From Acidobacteriaceae bacterium (GTDB taxonomy: Bacteria; Acidobacteriota; Terriglobia; Terriglobales; Acidobacteriaceae), in NCBI GenBank assembly GCA_030049955.1, contig JASIJX010000174.1, positions 1 to 27,004 on the forward strand: a stretch of 27,004 bases of DNA. The letters are read 5' to 3'. Below the pieces are notes generated by a model. The model ran no database searches. It was not told the origin of the DNA and saw nothing but the letters and a program-made list of their open reading frames with translations. Position 1 is the first letter of the stretch; each line of letters starts with the position of its first letter. Positions 1 to 7,664 of this stretch are shown piece after piece. Made by a program: the position numbers and the translations under genes.

Positions 1-464
1 CGGATCATGGCGGCGCCCTCGGCGATGCGGCGCAAGGCCTCGCCCAGGTTGCGTGCCCCGCAGACGAATGGCGTGGTAAAGGCGTGCTTGTCGATGTGGT
101 GTGCCTCGTCGGCTGGCGTGAGCACCTCGCTCTCGTCGATGAAGTCGACGCCGATCTCCTGCAGGACCTGGGCTTCAGCGAAGTGGCCGATGCGGGCTTT
201 GGCCATGACCGGGATCGACACGGATTTGATGATCTGCTTGATCAGTCCCGGCCGGGCCATTCGGGCCACGCCGCCCTCGGCGCGGATCATCGCCGGAACG
301 CGCTCGAGCGCCATGACCGAGACTGCGCCGGCCTCTTCGGCAATGCGCGCCTGCTCGACGCTCATGACGTCCATGATGACCCCGCCTTTGAGCATTTCAG
401 CAAGGCCAATTTTCAGGCGCAGGCCGCTGGGGTTCAATGATTTGTTCTGATCTGGTGCGGGCAT
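1..464 (-). CDS. pdxS: Pyridoxal 5'-phosphate synthase lyase subunit PdxS (5' part, runs off the left edge)
   Basis: PdxS condenses ribose 5-phosphate, glyceraldehyde 3-phosphate and ammonia from PdxT glutaminase into PLP. Reading the minus strand from ATG at 464-462 gives about 154 residues of the N-terminal half of a (beta/alpha)8 barrel. Recognisable segments are GGVIMDVM (with the conserved Asp), [15 protein letters not shown], the lysine-bearing [13 protein letters not shown], and [19 protein letters not shown] followed by [18 protein letters not shown]. These are near-invariant family signatures. A GAGGTG Shine-Dalgarno lies just upstream of the ATG (complement of 469-474). The frame is open to base 1, so the gene is cut by the window edge and not broken. 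It diverges from the flagellar locus and has no functional link to it that I can see. pdxT, if adjacent, would lie outside the window. Confidence 0.96.
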   Translation of the reverse strand, partial: MPAPDQNKSLNPSGLRLKIGLAEMLKGGVIMDVMSVEQARIAEEAGAVSVMALERVPAMIRAEGGVARMARPGLIKQIIKSVSIPVMAKARIGHFAEAQVLQEIGVDFIDESEVLTPADEAHHIDKHAFTTPFVCGARNLGEALRRIAEGAAMI

Positions 465-488
465 ATGTTCACCTCGGTCGCTCTCTGG

Positions 489-515
489 CCGAGAGCTCGG
501 GACCCGAGAGCTCGG
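489..515. repeat. Twin near-palindromes CCGAGAGCTCGG
   Basis: Two identical 12-bp copies of CCGAGAGCTCGG occupy 489-500 and 504-515, separated by GAC. Each copy is almost self-complementary (CCGAG-AG-CTCGG). They lie 25-50 bp upstream of the pdxS start, within its probable leader or promoter. They could be an operator for a dimeric regulator or a small RNA hairpin. The function is inferred only from position. Confidence 0.5.
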
Positions 516-673
516 AACGGAAGAATAATCTCCTTTTCAGTTTAACAGCGATGCGAATTGCCGGTGGGGTGCTTTGCTGTGATACGCAAGACGGTCGCAT
601 CTGGCGCAATTCTTAGACCATTCCAATCAAAATCCAGCCGCTCTGGTGAGCTTCCTGCAAGGTTTCTGGACGA

Positions 674-1147
674 ATGGCAACTATGCGTCCATTGCCGTCT
701 GCCCCGCCGCCTCCGCCGGCCGAAGCTGCGCGCGTTCCTGCGAGGCCGGCAGAGGTGCGGCCGGCGCCGGCGGCAAAGCACGGCGGGATGGAGACTGCCA
801 GCAATGCCAACACGGCGCAGGCCATGGTGCCGGCTGCATCCACGGTCATCTCCGGCCCGGCAGGCATGAGCGAAGAAGAGGAACGGCGGCTGCCTGACCT
901 GCCGGTTGTCGACGTGCCGGTTATCGACGGGCCGGTGGCGCGACTGCCGGTGGAGCTGGAGGTGGTTGTTCCGGTGCGGGATTTCCGGGTGCGCCGCCTG
1001 CTGGCGCTCGAGCCCGGAGAGTTGATTGAGTCGCAGTGGAACTACGGCGAAGACGTTCCGCTGTCCGCAGGCGACGTGCAACTGGCGTGGAGCGAATTTG
1101 AAGTATTGGACAACCAGATCGCGGTGCGCATTACGCGGCTGCCGTGA
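674..1147 (+). CDS. Short FliN-like protein with a divergent SpoA domain
   Basis: A protein of 157 aa. Residues 1-85 are rich in Ala and Pro and look like a flexible leader. Residues about 90-157 resemble the SpoA (FliN/FliM C-terminal) fold: LPVELEVVVPVRDFRVRRLL, then LEPGELIES and a terminal IAVRITRLP. The usual GEVVVV strand is replaced by AWSEFEVLD, so it is diverged from the standard FliN encoded at 8816-9742. It is first in the flagellar run, about 20 bp ahead of fliO. By family logic it belongs to the C-ring or the export apparatus, since SpoA proteins also dock FliH. The in-frame TGA at 647 excludes a longer N-terminus. ATG 674 has no strong Shine-Dalgarno, and a later start (such as ATG 866) would keep only the folded domain. 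The domain call is fairly sure; the exact role is not. Confidence 0.72.
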   Translation: MATMRPLPSAPPPPPAEAARVPARPAEVRPAPAAKHGGMETASNANTAQAMVPAASTVISGPAGMSEEEERRLPDLPVVDVPVIDGPVARLPVELEVVVPVRDFRVRRLLALEPGELIESQWNYGEDVPLSAGDVQLAWSEFEVLDNQIAVRITRLP

Positions 1148-1166
1148 GCGGCGGGACAGGGGAGAA

Positions 1167-1535
1167 ATGGTGAGCAGCAACGCCAGGCTCGATGTAAGGA
1201 CCAACGCGCGTATGAGCGCGAATGCCGGCGCGAACACCGGTGCGAAGATCAGGCCGAAGGTCGGGTTGGGACGGCTAGGCGGTTTCGCCGAATGGTTACT
1301 GGGACGGCTGTGCCGGGCAGGAAGGCCGGTTCCGCGATTGCAACTTGTGGAGCGGATTACGCTGGGTCCGCGGCAGACGCTTTCGCTGGTTGAAGCCGAG
1401 GGCCGGCGGGTGCTGGTGGCGACTTCCCCCGAGGGCGCGCCGGCGTTCTACGCGATTGACGGCGCGATGGGCGTGGATTCTGTGCGCGCGGTAACGCGTG
1501 CACGGGCGAGGGCTTCGACGGGGGCTGCATGGTGA
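1167..1535 (+). CDS. fliO: Flagellar protein FliO (export gate assembly)
   Basis: FliO promotes assembly of the FliP ring of the flagellar type III export gate. The protein is 122 aa. The recognisable FliO core is RLQLVERITLGPRQTLSLVE followed by GRRVLVATSPEGAPAFYAID, a compact beta-rich domain that usually follows a transmembrane helix. Here the N-terminal part is polar and rich in Asn, Ala, Arg and Gly, and no convincing membrane helix is visible; GGFAEWLLGRL is short and only weakly hydrophobic. ATG 1167 and GTG 1170 are alternative starts, and GGGGAG at 1159-1164 suits GTG 1170 better. The 3' end overlaps fliP by 7 bp, which indicates translational coupling. The position directly before fliP supports the call. 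Confidence 0.78.
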   Translation: MVSSNARLDVRTNARMSANAGANTGAKIRPKVGLGRLGGFAEWLLGRLCRAGRPVPRLQLVERITLGPRQTLSLVEAEGRRVLVATSPEGAPAFYAIDGAMGVDSVRAVTRARARASTGAAW

Positions 1536-2287
1536 TGCTGGCCCCATCTCAGTTTCTTGCTCAGTTTGGTGCACGCGCCGCGGTACATCTTTCCGTCCTC
1601 GCTGGTTCGGTTATTTCGCCCGGCGCGACGCTTATTCCGGATCTGAACAGCAAGCTGCACCCCTCGGATGGGACACCCTGGACGATTTTGTTTGTCCTGA
1701 CGTTGATCACGCTGCTACCGGCAATTCTGATGGCCATGACGCCGCTGGTAAGGCTGCTGGTGGTCTTTCACTTCCTGCGCCAGGCGCTGGGCACGCAGAC
1801 CGCGCCCTCGAATCCGACGCTGATGGGATTGGCGCTGATGATGTCCTGGTTCCTGATGACTCCAGTGCTGAATCAGGTCGACCAGCAGGCCGTTGAGCCT
1901 TACCGCGCCGGCCAGATTACCGGCATGGAGGCGATCGATCGCGGCTGCGTTCCGGTGAAGCACTTTCTGCTGAAGTATGCGCGCGAAAAAGACCTGGCGC
2001 TTTTTACCGCGGCCGGCCAGATTCCCCGGCCCAACACGCCCGACGATCTGCCCATGCGCGTGGTGGTTCCTGCCTACATGCTCTCGGAGCTCAAGGCGGG
2101 CTTTGCCATCGGCGCAGTACTGTTTCTGCCGTTTCTTTTGATCGATATGGTGACGGCATCGATCACGACGTCGATCGGCATGTTCCAGCTGCCGCCGGTC
2201 GTCGTCTCGACGCCGCTCAAGATTTTGCTGTTCGTGATGGTGGATGGCTGGAACCTGCTGGCCCATTCGCTCCTGCAAAGTTTCTAA
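1529..2287 (+). CDS. fliP: Flagellar type III export gate protein FliP
   Basis: FliP forms the pentameric core of the FliPQR export channel in the inner membrane. The protein is 252 aa. Family marks include LVVFHFLRQALGTQTAPSN after the first membrane segments, LLKYAREKDLALF in the middle loop, and the C-terminal block PAYMLSELKAGFAIGAVLFL, LIDMVTASI, MFQLPPVVVSTPLKILLF and VDGWNLLAHSL. The N-terminal 50 residues hold a moderately hydrophobic stretch that may act as a signal sequence, as in other FliP proteins. The start ATG overlaps the end of fliO. fliQ follows after 12 bp, giving the standard fliOPQR order. Confidence 0.96.
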   Translation: MVMLAPSQFLAQFGARAAVHLSVLAGSVISPGATLIPDLNSKLHPSDGTPWTILFVLTLITLLPAILMAMTPLVRLLVVFHFLRQALGTQTAPSNPTLMGLALMMSWFLMTPVLNQVDQQAVEPYRAGQITGMEAIDRGCVPVKHFLLKYAREKDLALFTAAGQIPRPNTPDDLPMRVVVPAYMLSELKAGFAIGAVLFLPFLLIDMVTASITTSIGMFQLPPVVVSTPLKILLFVMVDGWNLLAHSLLQSF

Positions 2288-2299
2288 GGAGTTTTTAAG

Positions 2300-2569
2300 A
2301 TGACGCCCGATATGGTCGCCGAACTGTTGCGGCAGCTCCTCAAGGAAGCCATGATCCTGGCCGCACCGATCCTGATTGCCGCGGCCCTGATCAGCTTTGT
2401 GCTGAGCCTGTTCCAGACGCTCACCAGCCTGCAGGAGCAGTCGCTGACCTCGGTGCCGCGGCTGGCTGCGATCTCGCTAATCCTACTGGCAGGAATGCCG
2501 TGGTTTCTCGAGCGCATAGCTGTATACACGCGTGTGCTGCTGGGGGATTTTCGAAGGTATCTGGGGTGA
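2300..2569 (+). CDS. fliQ: Flagellar export gate protein FliQ
   Basis: A small membrane protein (89 aa) with two transmembrane helices, about residues 15-42 and 52-72; the usual FliQ length is about 89. The family signature is visible as LLKEAMILAAPILIAAALISFV, then LFQTLTSLQEQSLTSVPRL. FliQ wraps the FliP5-FliR1 core of the export gate. The ATG is preceded by AAGGAG at 2286-2291. The gene lies between fliP and fliR, as expected. Unlike the tightly packed neighbours, it is followed by an 85-bp gap filled by the heptad repeat array. Confidence 0.95.
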   Translation: MTPDMVAELLRQLLKEAMILAAPILIAAALISFVLSLFQTLTSLQEQSLTSVPRLAAISLILLAGMPWFLERIAVYTRVLLGDFRRYLG

Positions 2570-2577
2570 GAAGACAG

Positions 2578-2650
2578 CTTCTAGCTGCTAGCTCCTAGCT
2601 TCTAGCCAATCGTGCAGGAGCTAAAGGCTAGGAGCTAGAAGCTAGGAGCT
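2578..2650. repeat. Inverted heptanucleotide repeat array between fliQ and fliR
   Basis: Four tandem 7-bp units CTTCTAG, CTGCTAG, CTCCTAG, CTTCTAG fill 2578-2605. After a 15-bp spacer, four units of the opposite polarity (CTAAAGG, CTAGGAG, CTAGAAG, CTAGGAG) fill 2621-2648. The arms can pair over about 25 bp (about 2582-2606 with 2626-2650); the mismatches fall at the variable third base of each heptad. The same repeat family recurs at 18834-18983 before flgL. The final AGGAG (2644-2648) is the apparent ribosome-binding site of fliR. Confidence 0.9.
2644..2648 (+). promoter_or_regulatory. fliR ribosome-binding site embedded in the heptad repeat
   Basis: AGGAG lies 6 bases before the TTG start of fliR and belongs to the last CTAGGAG repeat unit. 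Pairing of the two repeat arms would bury it in a hairpin, so translation of fliR could depend on RNA folding or on ribosomes arriving from fliQ. The site is seen directly; the control is inferred. Confidence 0.65.
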
Positions 2651-2654
2651 GCTT

Positions 2655-3443
2655 TTGTCGGACTGGACGCAATTTCTGAGTGCGATGACGCTGGCCTTGG
2701 TGCGGGTGAGCGGGATGGTGGTTTTTGCGCCGTTCTTTTCCTCGACGGCGCTGCCGGTGCGCATGAAAGCCGTGTTTGTGGGTGCGCTGGCCTTTCTGCT
2801 CGCGCCGCTGGTGGCCGCATTGCCTGGCGCGCAGGTTGCGCTGTCCTGCCCGGCGCTGGTGGGCGAGCTGGCCGTGGGACTGGTCTACGGGCTATCTCTG
2901 ACGCTCGTCACCGAGATGCTGTTGTTCGCCGGGCAGATTGCAGGCATGCAGTTCAGCTTTTCGCTGGTCAACCTGCTCGATCCAGCCTCCTCGATCCAGA
3001 CGCCGCTCATGGGAGAGCTTTTTCAGCTCATGGGGACGCTGGTGATCATCACGGCGGGCCTCGACCGGATCCTGATTGCCTCTGTTGTTCGCAGCTTCCG
3101 GGCGGTGCCGCTGGGTTCCTTTGCGCTGGGCCAACCGGCGGCGCTGACCATCATCCGGGCGGCAGCGGGGATATTCTTTGCGGCGCTGGAACTGGCCGCG
3201 CCGGTATTGGCCTCCACGATGCTGGTCGAAATCGCCGTGGCCCTGCTGGGCAAGCTCAGCCCGCAGCTTCCGGTGATGATGCTGACGGTGCCGATCAAGA
3301 CCCTGACCGGCTTTGCGCTGCTGGCGGGCTCGCTGGCGCTCTGGCCGCGATTCATTGAGGCGCGGTTTGACGGACTGCTCGACATGGCCGAACGGCTGAT
3401 CTCGGGGCACAGCTTCGGCCCGGTTCCGGGTATAGGAGGCTGA
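2655..3443 (+). CDS. fliR: Flagellar export gate protein FliR
   Basis: FliR is the single-copy plug subunit of the FliPQR export channel. The protein is 262 aa, normal for the family, with about six hydrophobic segments. Diagnostic stretches are LVRVSGMVVFAPFFSSTALP, then FAGQIAGMQFSFSLVNLLDP with GELFQLMGTLVI, and the C-terminal LPVMMLTVPIKTLTGFALL. The start is TTG at 2655, chosen because AGGAG lies 6 bases upstream and no ATG fits the conserved N-terminus. fliR ends one base before the GTG start of flhB, so the two are tightly coupled. Confidence 0.95.
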   Translation: MSDWTQFLSAMTLALVRVSGMVVFAPFFSSTALPVRMKAVFVGALAFLLAPLVAALPGAQVALSCPALVGELAVGLVYGLSLTLVTEMLLFAGQIAGMQFSFSLVNLLDPASSIQTPLMGELFQLMGTLVIITAGLDRILIASVVRSFRAVPLGSFALGQPAALTIIRAAAGIFFAALELAAPVLASTMLVEIAVALLGKLSPQLPVMMLTVPIKTLTGFALLAGSLALWPRFIEARFDGLLDMAERLISGHSFGPVPGIGG

Positions 3444-3444
3444 T

Positions 3445-4548
3445 GTGCCCGGGGACCGCACAGAACAGGCAACACAGCACCGCAGGGAGCAAGCCCGCCG
3501 CGAGGGCGACATACTGCACAGCCGCGAGCTGACGGCTGCGGCCGGCACCCTCGCCGGTGTAATCGCTCTCGGTATGATCGGCGGTCGGACGATGGAGGCA
3601 TGGCGAGGAGCGTTCGGTGGCTTCCTGTCTCTGGGAGCGCAGTCGCACTGGGAGCCGGCTGCCATTGAGCCCACGCTCGCGGCTCTGCGCCGGCTGATGA
3701 TTGGAGTTCTGACGCCGCCGGCCGTGGCCATGGCGGCGGTAGCGGCTGCGGCCCTGACCGTGGCCGTGCTGCAGACCGGGGGCGTCACAATGCACCCCAA
3801 CGCCCTGGGCCTGAAGTTCGACCGGCTCAATCCGGTCTCGAACCTGGGCAATCTGTTTTCGCTGCGCGCGGCGGCGCGCATTGGCAAGTCGCTCATACCG
3901 GCTGGAGTGCTGGCTATAGTTGCTGTCTTGAAGATTGGCCGCGAGCTGTCGATTCCGCCGTTCTCGACGGTGCGTCTGGAGCAGCTTGGCTCCGACGTCT
4001 ACGGGCTGCTGCTGGCTGCGGCGTGGCTGCTTTTCGGCTGGTCGGCGATCGACTACCTTGTCGAGTGGCAGAGCCGCGAGTCACGACTGAAGATGAGCCG
4101 CGAGGATCTGCGCGATGAGTTCAAGGAGACCGAGGGCAGCCCGCAGATCCGCAGCCGCATTCGCGGCTTGCAGAGGCAGATGCGGCGACGCCGGGTGAAG
4201 GCCGACGTGGCCAAGGCCGCCGTAGTGCTGACCAATCCGACGCATTATGCGGTGGCGCTGGGCTTCGACTTCGCGACCATGGATGCGCCCAAGGTGCTGG
4301 CCAAGGGGCGGAATCTCTTGGCTGAAGAGATCAAGGCTGAGGCGAGGTGGGCGGGCGTGCCGATCGTCGAGAACCCGCCGCTGGCGCGGTCGCTTTACCG
4401 CACCGTCGAGGTCGGCCAGGCGATTCCAACTGAGCTTTACGCAGCCGTGGCGGCGATCCTCGCCTATCTCTACCGCCAGCGCGTCGAGGCGGAGCTGCGC
4501 GAGCGCCGGCGCTCCGCACCGCAGAGTTCCCAAGGAGTACAGAGATGA
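3445..4548 (+). CDS. flhB: Flagellar export switch protein FlhB
   Basis: FlhB sets export substrate specificity, switching from rod/hook to filament substrates after self-cleavage. The protein is 367 aa. It begins GDRTEQATQHRREQARREGD, the usual charged N-terminus, followed by four membrane helices to about residue 210. The cytosolic part has MSREDLRDEFKETEGSPQIR and the autocleavage site NPTHYAVAL, with cleavage expected between Asn264 and Pro265. The intact NPTH implies normal cleavage. The start is GTG 3445 with AGGAGG at 3434-3439. The C-terminal tail after VEAELRERR is short and Ser/Gln-rich. The stop overlaps the flhA start (ATGA, 4 bp). Confidence 0.96.
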   Translation: MPGDRTEQATQHRREQARREGDILHSRELTAAAGTLAGVIALGMIGGRTMEAWRGAFGGFLSLGAQSHWEPAAIEPTLAALRRLMIGVLTPPAVAMAAVAAAALTVAVLQTGGVTMHPNALGLKFDRLNPVSNLGNLFSLRAAARIGKSLIPAGVLAIVAVLKIGRELSIPPFSTVRLEQLGSDVYGLLLAAAWLLFGWSAIDYLVEWQSRESRLKMSREDLRDEFKETEGSPQIRSRIRGLQRQMRRRRVKADVAKAAVVLTNPTHYAVALGFDFATMDAPKVLAKGRNLLAEEIKAEARWAGVPIVENPPLARSLYRTVEVGQAIPTELYAAVAAILAYLYRQRVEAELRERRRSAPQSSQGVQR

Positions 4549-6647
4549 GTACAGCCGCGTTACCGGCAGCCACCCAGCCGGCGCAATCCATCTGGCACCG
4601 TCTGCGTGATCACGTGCTGCCGCTCGGGGCCATCAGCGTGATCTTTGTGATGCTGGTGCCGGTGCCGGCTGCGGTGCTCGATTTGCTGCTGGCGCTCTCG
4701 ATGGCCGCTTCGATGATCGTGTTTCTCTCGGCGATGCAGATTCGCCGCGCAGTTGAGCTGTCAGTCTTCCCCACACTGCTGTTACTGCTCACGCTCTTCC
4801 GGCTCTCGCTGAATATCGCCTCGAGCCGCCGCATCCTGCTGCACGGCCAGGAGGGAACGGCTGCCGCGGGGAAGGTGATCGAAGCCTTCGGACAGTTCGT
4901 GGTGGGCGGTAATTATGTCGTCGGCTTCGTTCTTTTTCTGGCTTTGGTCGCAATTCAGTTTCTGGTTGTATCCCACGGCGCCGTGCGCACGGCCGAGGTG
5001 ACGGCGCGCTTCACGCTCGACGCATTGCCGGGCAAGCAGATGGCCATTGATGCCGACATGAACGCCGGCCTGATCGACGAGGCCGAGGCGCGGCGGCGCA
5101 GGCAGGCAATCGCCCGCGAGGCCGAGTTTTACGGGGCTATGGATGGCGCGGCGCGCTTCAATCAGCGCGATGCTATGGCGACGATTCTAATTACGGCGAT
5201 CAACATCGTGGCAGGCCTTTTGATCGGCACGCTGCAGCAGGGTGTGGCGCTGGGCGCGGCGGCGCGGACGTACACGGTTCTGACGGTGGGCGATGGGCTG
5301 GTCACGCTGATCCCGTCGCTGCTGGTCTCGGTCGCGGGCGGCATCACGCTGACCCGCGCCAACTCGGCGGGCATGCTGGGCGGTGAGATACGGCAACAGT
5401 TATTGGCACGGCCGGCGACGCTCTATATCGCGAGCCTGGTCTCGGGGGGAATGTGCCTGATTCCGGGACTGCCGAAGTTCGCGTTTCTCCTGGTGGCGAC
5501 AGGGCTGTTCGTCGGCGCGCGGCGGCTTTCGGCGCAGACGGCGACGGCTGCGCCCGTTGAACTGACCCCGGCCGAGAAGAAAAAAGCCGAGGCGGCGCAG
5601 GGCTCGGATCTCGCGGCTCTCTTGCGCCTTGAGGAGCTGACCCTGGAGATCGGTTTCCAGCTGATTCCGCTAGTGGACGAGAAGCAGGGCGGACAACTGC
5701 TCAGCAGGGTGCGCGCGCTGCGCCGGCACCTGTCGGCAGAGATGGGTTTTCTGGTGCCGCCGGTTCATATCTCGGACAATTTGCGCCTCAAGCCGCGCGA
5801 GTACCTCTTCTCGCTGCGCGGCATCGAGATTGGCCGCTGGCAAACCGAAGGGACGCAGTTATTGGCCGTGTCGGGAGACCCCGGCCGCCGGCCTCTGACG
5901 GGAAAGGAAACCAGAGAGCCAGCCTTCGGCGTGCCCGCAATCTGGATCGCACCGGTGCTTGAAGACCAGGCCATTGCCGCAGGGTATTCGGTGGTCGATC
6001 CGACGACCGTGATTACGACGCACCTGGGCGAGCTGATCCGGCAGCATGCTGGCGAGCTGGTGGGTCGGGCCGAGATCAAGCGGCTGCTCGATGGGCTCAA
6101 CGAAAGCCATCCCAAGCTTCTCGAAGAGCTGGTGCCGAAGCTGCTTTCGCTCGGTGAGGTGGCGCGCGTGCTTGAGCAGCTGCTCCGGGAGCGGGTCTCG
6201 ATCCGTGACCTGGGAGCGATCCTCGAGGCACTCGTCGAGACCGCGCCCGCAAACAAGAGTATCGTCGCGTTGGTTGAAGCCGCCCGCCAGGCTCTGGGGC
6301 GCAGGCTGGTGCGGCCGCTGCTTGATGGAGACGGCCTGCTCCCGGTGCTCCTGCTCGATCCGGCCCTTGAGGAGGAGATCCTGGCGGCCACGGCGCCGGA
6401 GTTGAGCCAGCGGCTGCTGGCAGCCGGAGCGATTCCGGCCACGCCGTTGGTCCGGCGGTTGGCCGATTCTGTGAAGTCTCTTATCTCTTCAATCCCCTCC
6501 GCGGCTCCGCCCGTGCTTCTCTGTCCGAGTCCGTCCCGCTACTACGTCCGGCGCTGGCTTGAGCCGGTGCTTCCGCGGCTGGCGGTCGTTGCAGCGAGCG
6601 AAATTCCGCCCGAGATCCGGTTGCGGCCGGCGGGCACAGTGCGCTGA
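4545..6647 (+). CDS. flhA: Flagellar export gate protein FlhA
   Basis: FlhA is the large nonameric export gate subunit that couples proton flow to secretion and docks chaperone-substrate complexes. The protein is 700 aa, normal for the family. Residues about 1-330 carry the membrane helices. Between them lies the FHIPEP signature region, ARFTLDALPGKQMAIDADMN followed by AEARRRRQAIAREAEFYGAM (about 153-200). Residues about 360-700 form the cytosolic domain, with TTHLGELIRQHAGELVGR and the LLRERVSIRDLGAILEALVE stretch typical of FlhA. The variant FNQRDAMA replaces the more common FVRGDAVA. The start overlaps flhB by 4 bp. No flhF or flhG follows; fliA comes next after a 65-bp gap. Confidence 0.97.
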   Translation: MSTAALPAATQPAQSIWHRLRDHVLPLGAISVIFVMLVPVPAAVLDLLLALSMAASMIVFLSAMQIRRAVELSVFPTLLLLLTLFRLSLNIASSRRILLHGQEGTAAAGKVIEAFGQFVVGGNYVVGFVLFLALVAIQFLVVSHGAVRTAEVTARFTLDALPGKQMAIDADMNAGLIDEAEARRRRQAIAREAEFYGAMDGAARFNQRDAMATILITAINIVAGLLIGTLQQGVALGAAARTYTVLTVGDGLVTLIPSLLVSVAGGITLTRANSAGMLGGEIRQQLLARPATLYIASLVSGGMCLIPGLPKFAFLLVATGLFVGARRLSAQTATAAPVELTPAEKKKAEAAQGSDLAALLRLEELTLEIGFQLIPLVDEKQGGQLLSRVRALRRHLSAEMGFLVPPVHISDNLRLKPREYLFSLRGIEIGRWQTEGTQLLAVSGDPGRRPLTGKETREPAFGVPAIWIAPVLEDQAIAAGYSVVDPTTVITTHLGELIRQHAGELVGRAEIKRLLDGLNESHPKLLEELVPKLLSLGEVARVLEQLLRERVSIRDLGAILEALVETAPANKSIVALVEAARQALGRRLVRPLLDGDGLLPVLLLDPALEEEILAATAPELSQRLLAAGAIPATPLVRRLADSVKSLISSIPSAAPPVLLCPSPSRYYVRRWLEPVLPRLAVVAASEIPPEIRLRPAGTVR

Positions 6648-6712
6648 CAAGCTTTTGAGACAGGAAACAGCAGTTGCTCCCGAAGCGAGTGGGTTCACAG
6701 GGGGAGTGTCGA

Positions 6713-7558
6713 ATGGAAGCAGTGGTCACAGCCCGGCCGCAGAAGACGTCCGGGCATCGAATCTCGGGATATCCTCCTTCGGCCGAAGCCGGTCTCGCCC
6801 CGGCGCTCACCGCCGACGAGGAGCGGGTGCTGCTCGAGCACTTGCCCATCGTGCGGTTTCTGGCTCGGCGTATTCATGAACGGCTGCCGCAGCACGTCGA
6901 CATCGAGGACCTGGTCTCGGCCGGTGTGGTGGGGCTGATGGACGCCTTCGCCAAGTTCGACCCCACCAAGAAGGTTCAGTTCCGGAGCTATGCACAGTTC
7001 CGCATCCGTGGCGCGATCCTGGACAGCCTGCGTACGCTCGACTGGAGCCCGCGCGAGCTCAGGCGCAAGGGCCGGGCCGTTGAAGAGGCCATCCGGGTGC
7101 TGACGGCGCGGCTGGGCCACGCGCCGGGCGAGAGCGAGATCGCGGCCGAGATGGGGCTTGGTCTCGACGATTACCAGCAACTGCTCGGCGACCTGAAGGG
7201 CCTGGAGATCGGCACGTTGCACCTTGAGCACAGCGAGGACTCGGGCGAGGAGGAGCTGGCCTACGTGCCCGGGCGGCCGGAAGAGGATCCGCTGTTCCGC
7301 TGCCTGAGGGGCGAGCTTGAGAACCGGCTGGCCGACGCCATCCAAAACCTGCCCGAGCGCGAGCGGTTGGTGATGACGCTCTACTACTACGAGGAGATGA
7401 CCATGCGCGAGATCGGCCTGGCGCTGGGGGTGGTTGAGTCGCGGGTCTCGCAGGTGCACGCCTCGGCGGTTGCGCGCCTGAGGGCCGCGCTCCGCGATTT
7501 GGCGGCGCGCGGGGCCTTCGAGCGGTCAAGACGCAAGGCTGTCCGGCGAGCGAGCTGA
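6713..7558 (+). CDS. fliA: Flagellar sigma factor FliA (sigma-28)
   Basis: FliA directs RNA polymerase to late flagellar and chemotaxis promoters. The protein is 281 aa from ATG 6713, which has GGGGGAG at 6701-6707 upstream; a TTG at 6674 would add 13 residues. Region 2 reads VDIEDLVSAGVVGLMDAFAK, then FRSYAQFRIRGAILDSLRTL and DWSPRELRRKGR, the FliA/WhiG pattern. Region 3 is LTARLGHAPGESEIAAEMGL. Region 4 is LPERERLVMTLYYYEEMTMR followed by a helix-turn-helix, IGLALGVVESRVSQVHASAV. Its antagonist flgM is in the same locus at 16661-16948. Sigma-28-like promoters occur before cheY and flgM, which fits local regulation by this factor. Confidence 0.96.
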   Translation: MEAVVTARPQKTSGHRISGYPPSAEAGLAPALTADEERVLLEHLPIVRFLARRIHERLPQHVDIEDLVSAGVVGLMDAFAKFDPTKKVQFRSYAQFRIRGAILDSLRTLDWSPRELRRKGRAVEEAIRVLTARLGHAPGESEIAAEMGLGLDDYQQLLGDLKGLEIGTLHLEHSEDSGEEELAYVPGRPEEDPLFRCLRGELENRLADAIQNLPERERLVMTLYYYEEMTMREIGLALGVVESRVSQVHASAVARLRAALRDLAARGAFERSRRKAVRRAS

Positions 7559-7606
7559 AGCCGCCCAGGCAGCAAGGACCCGGCAAACGGTCTTGAAGCA
7601 AGGCGG

Positions 7607-7634
7607 GCAGAACAGAACTTGCAGAACAGAGCTT
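7607..7634. repeat. Tandem 14-bp duplication before fliM
   Basis: Two adjacent 14-bp copies, GCAGAACAGAACTT and GCAGAACAGAGCTT, differ at one base. They lie in the 106-bp fliA-fliM gap, just ahead of the fliM ribosome-binding region. No function is evident. Confidence 0.7.
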
Positions 7635-7664
7635 AATTGAAGGAAGAAGTCCTCGGGGAATCCG

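Noticed and set aside
7..450. 147-codon plus-strand frame at the left edge
   Set aside because: Antisense to pdxS, whose minus-strand translation matches the family nearly residue for residue.
561..580. Possible sigma-54 promoter before the first flagellar gene
   Set aside because: The GG and GC elements are 11 bases apart, not the required 10, and the -24 element is poor.
542..1237. 231-codon open frame on the minus strand opposite the first SpoA gene
   Set aside because: The plus-strand frame has a recognisable SpoA domain and operon context; the minus-strand product has no recognisable feature.
2892..3896. 334-codon open frame on the minus strand
   Set aside because: Antisense to fliR and flhB, both secure; composition is typical of an antisense shadow.
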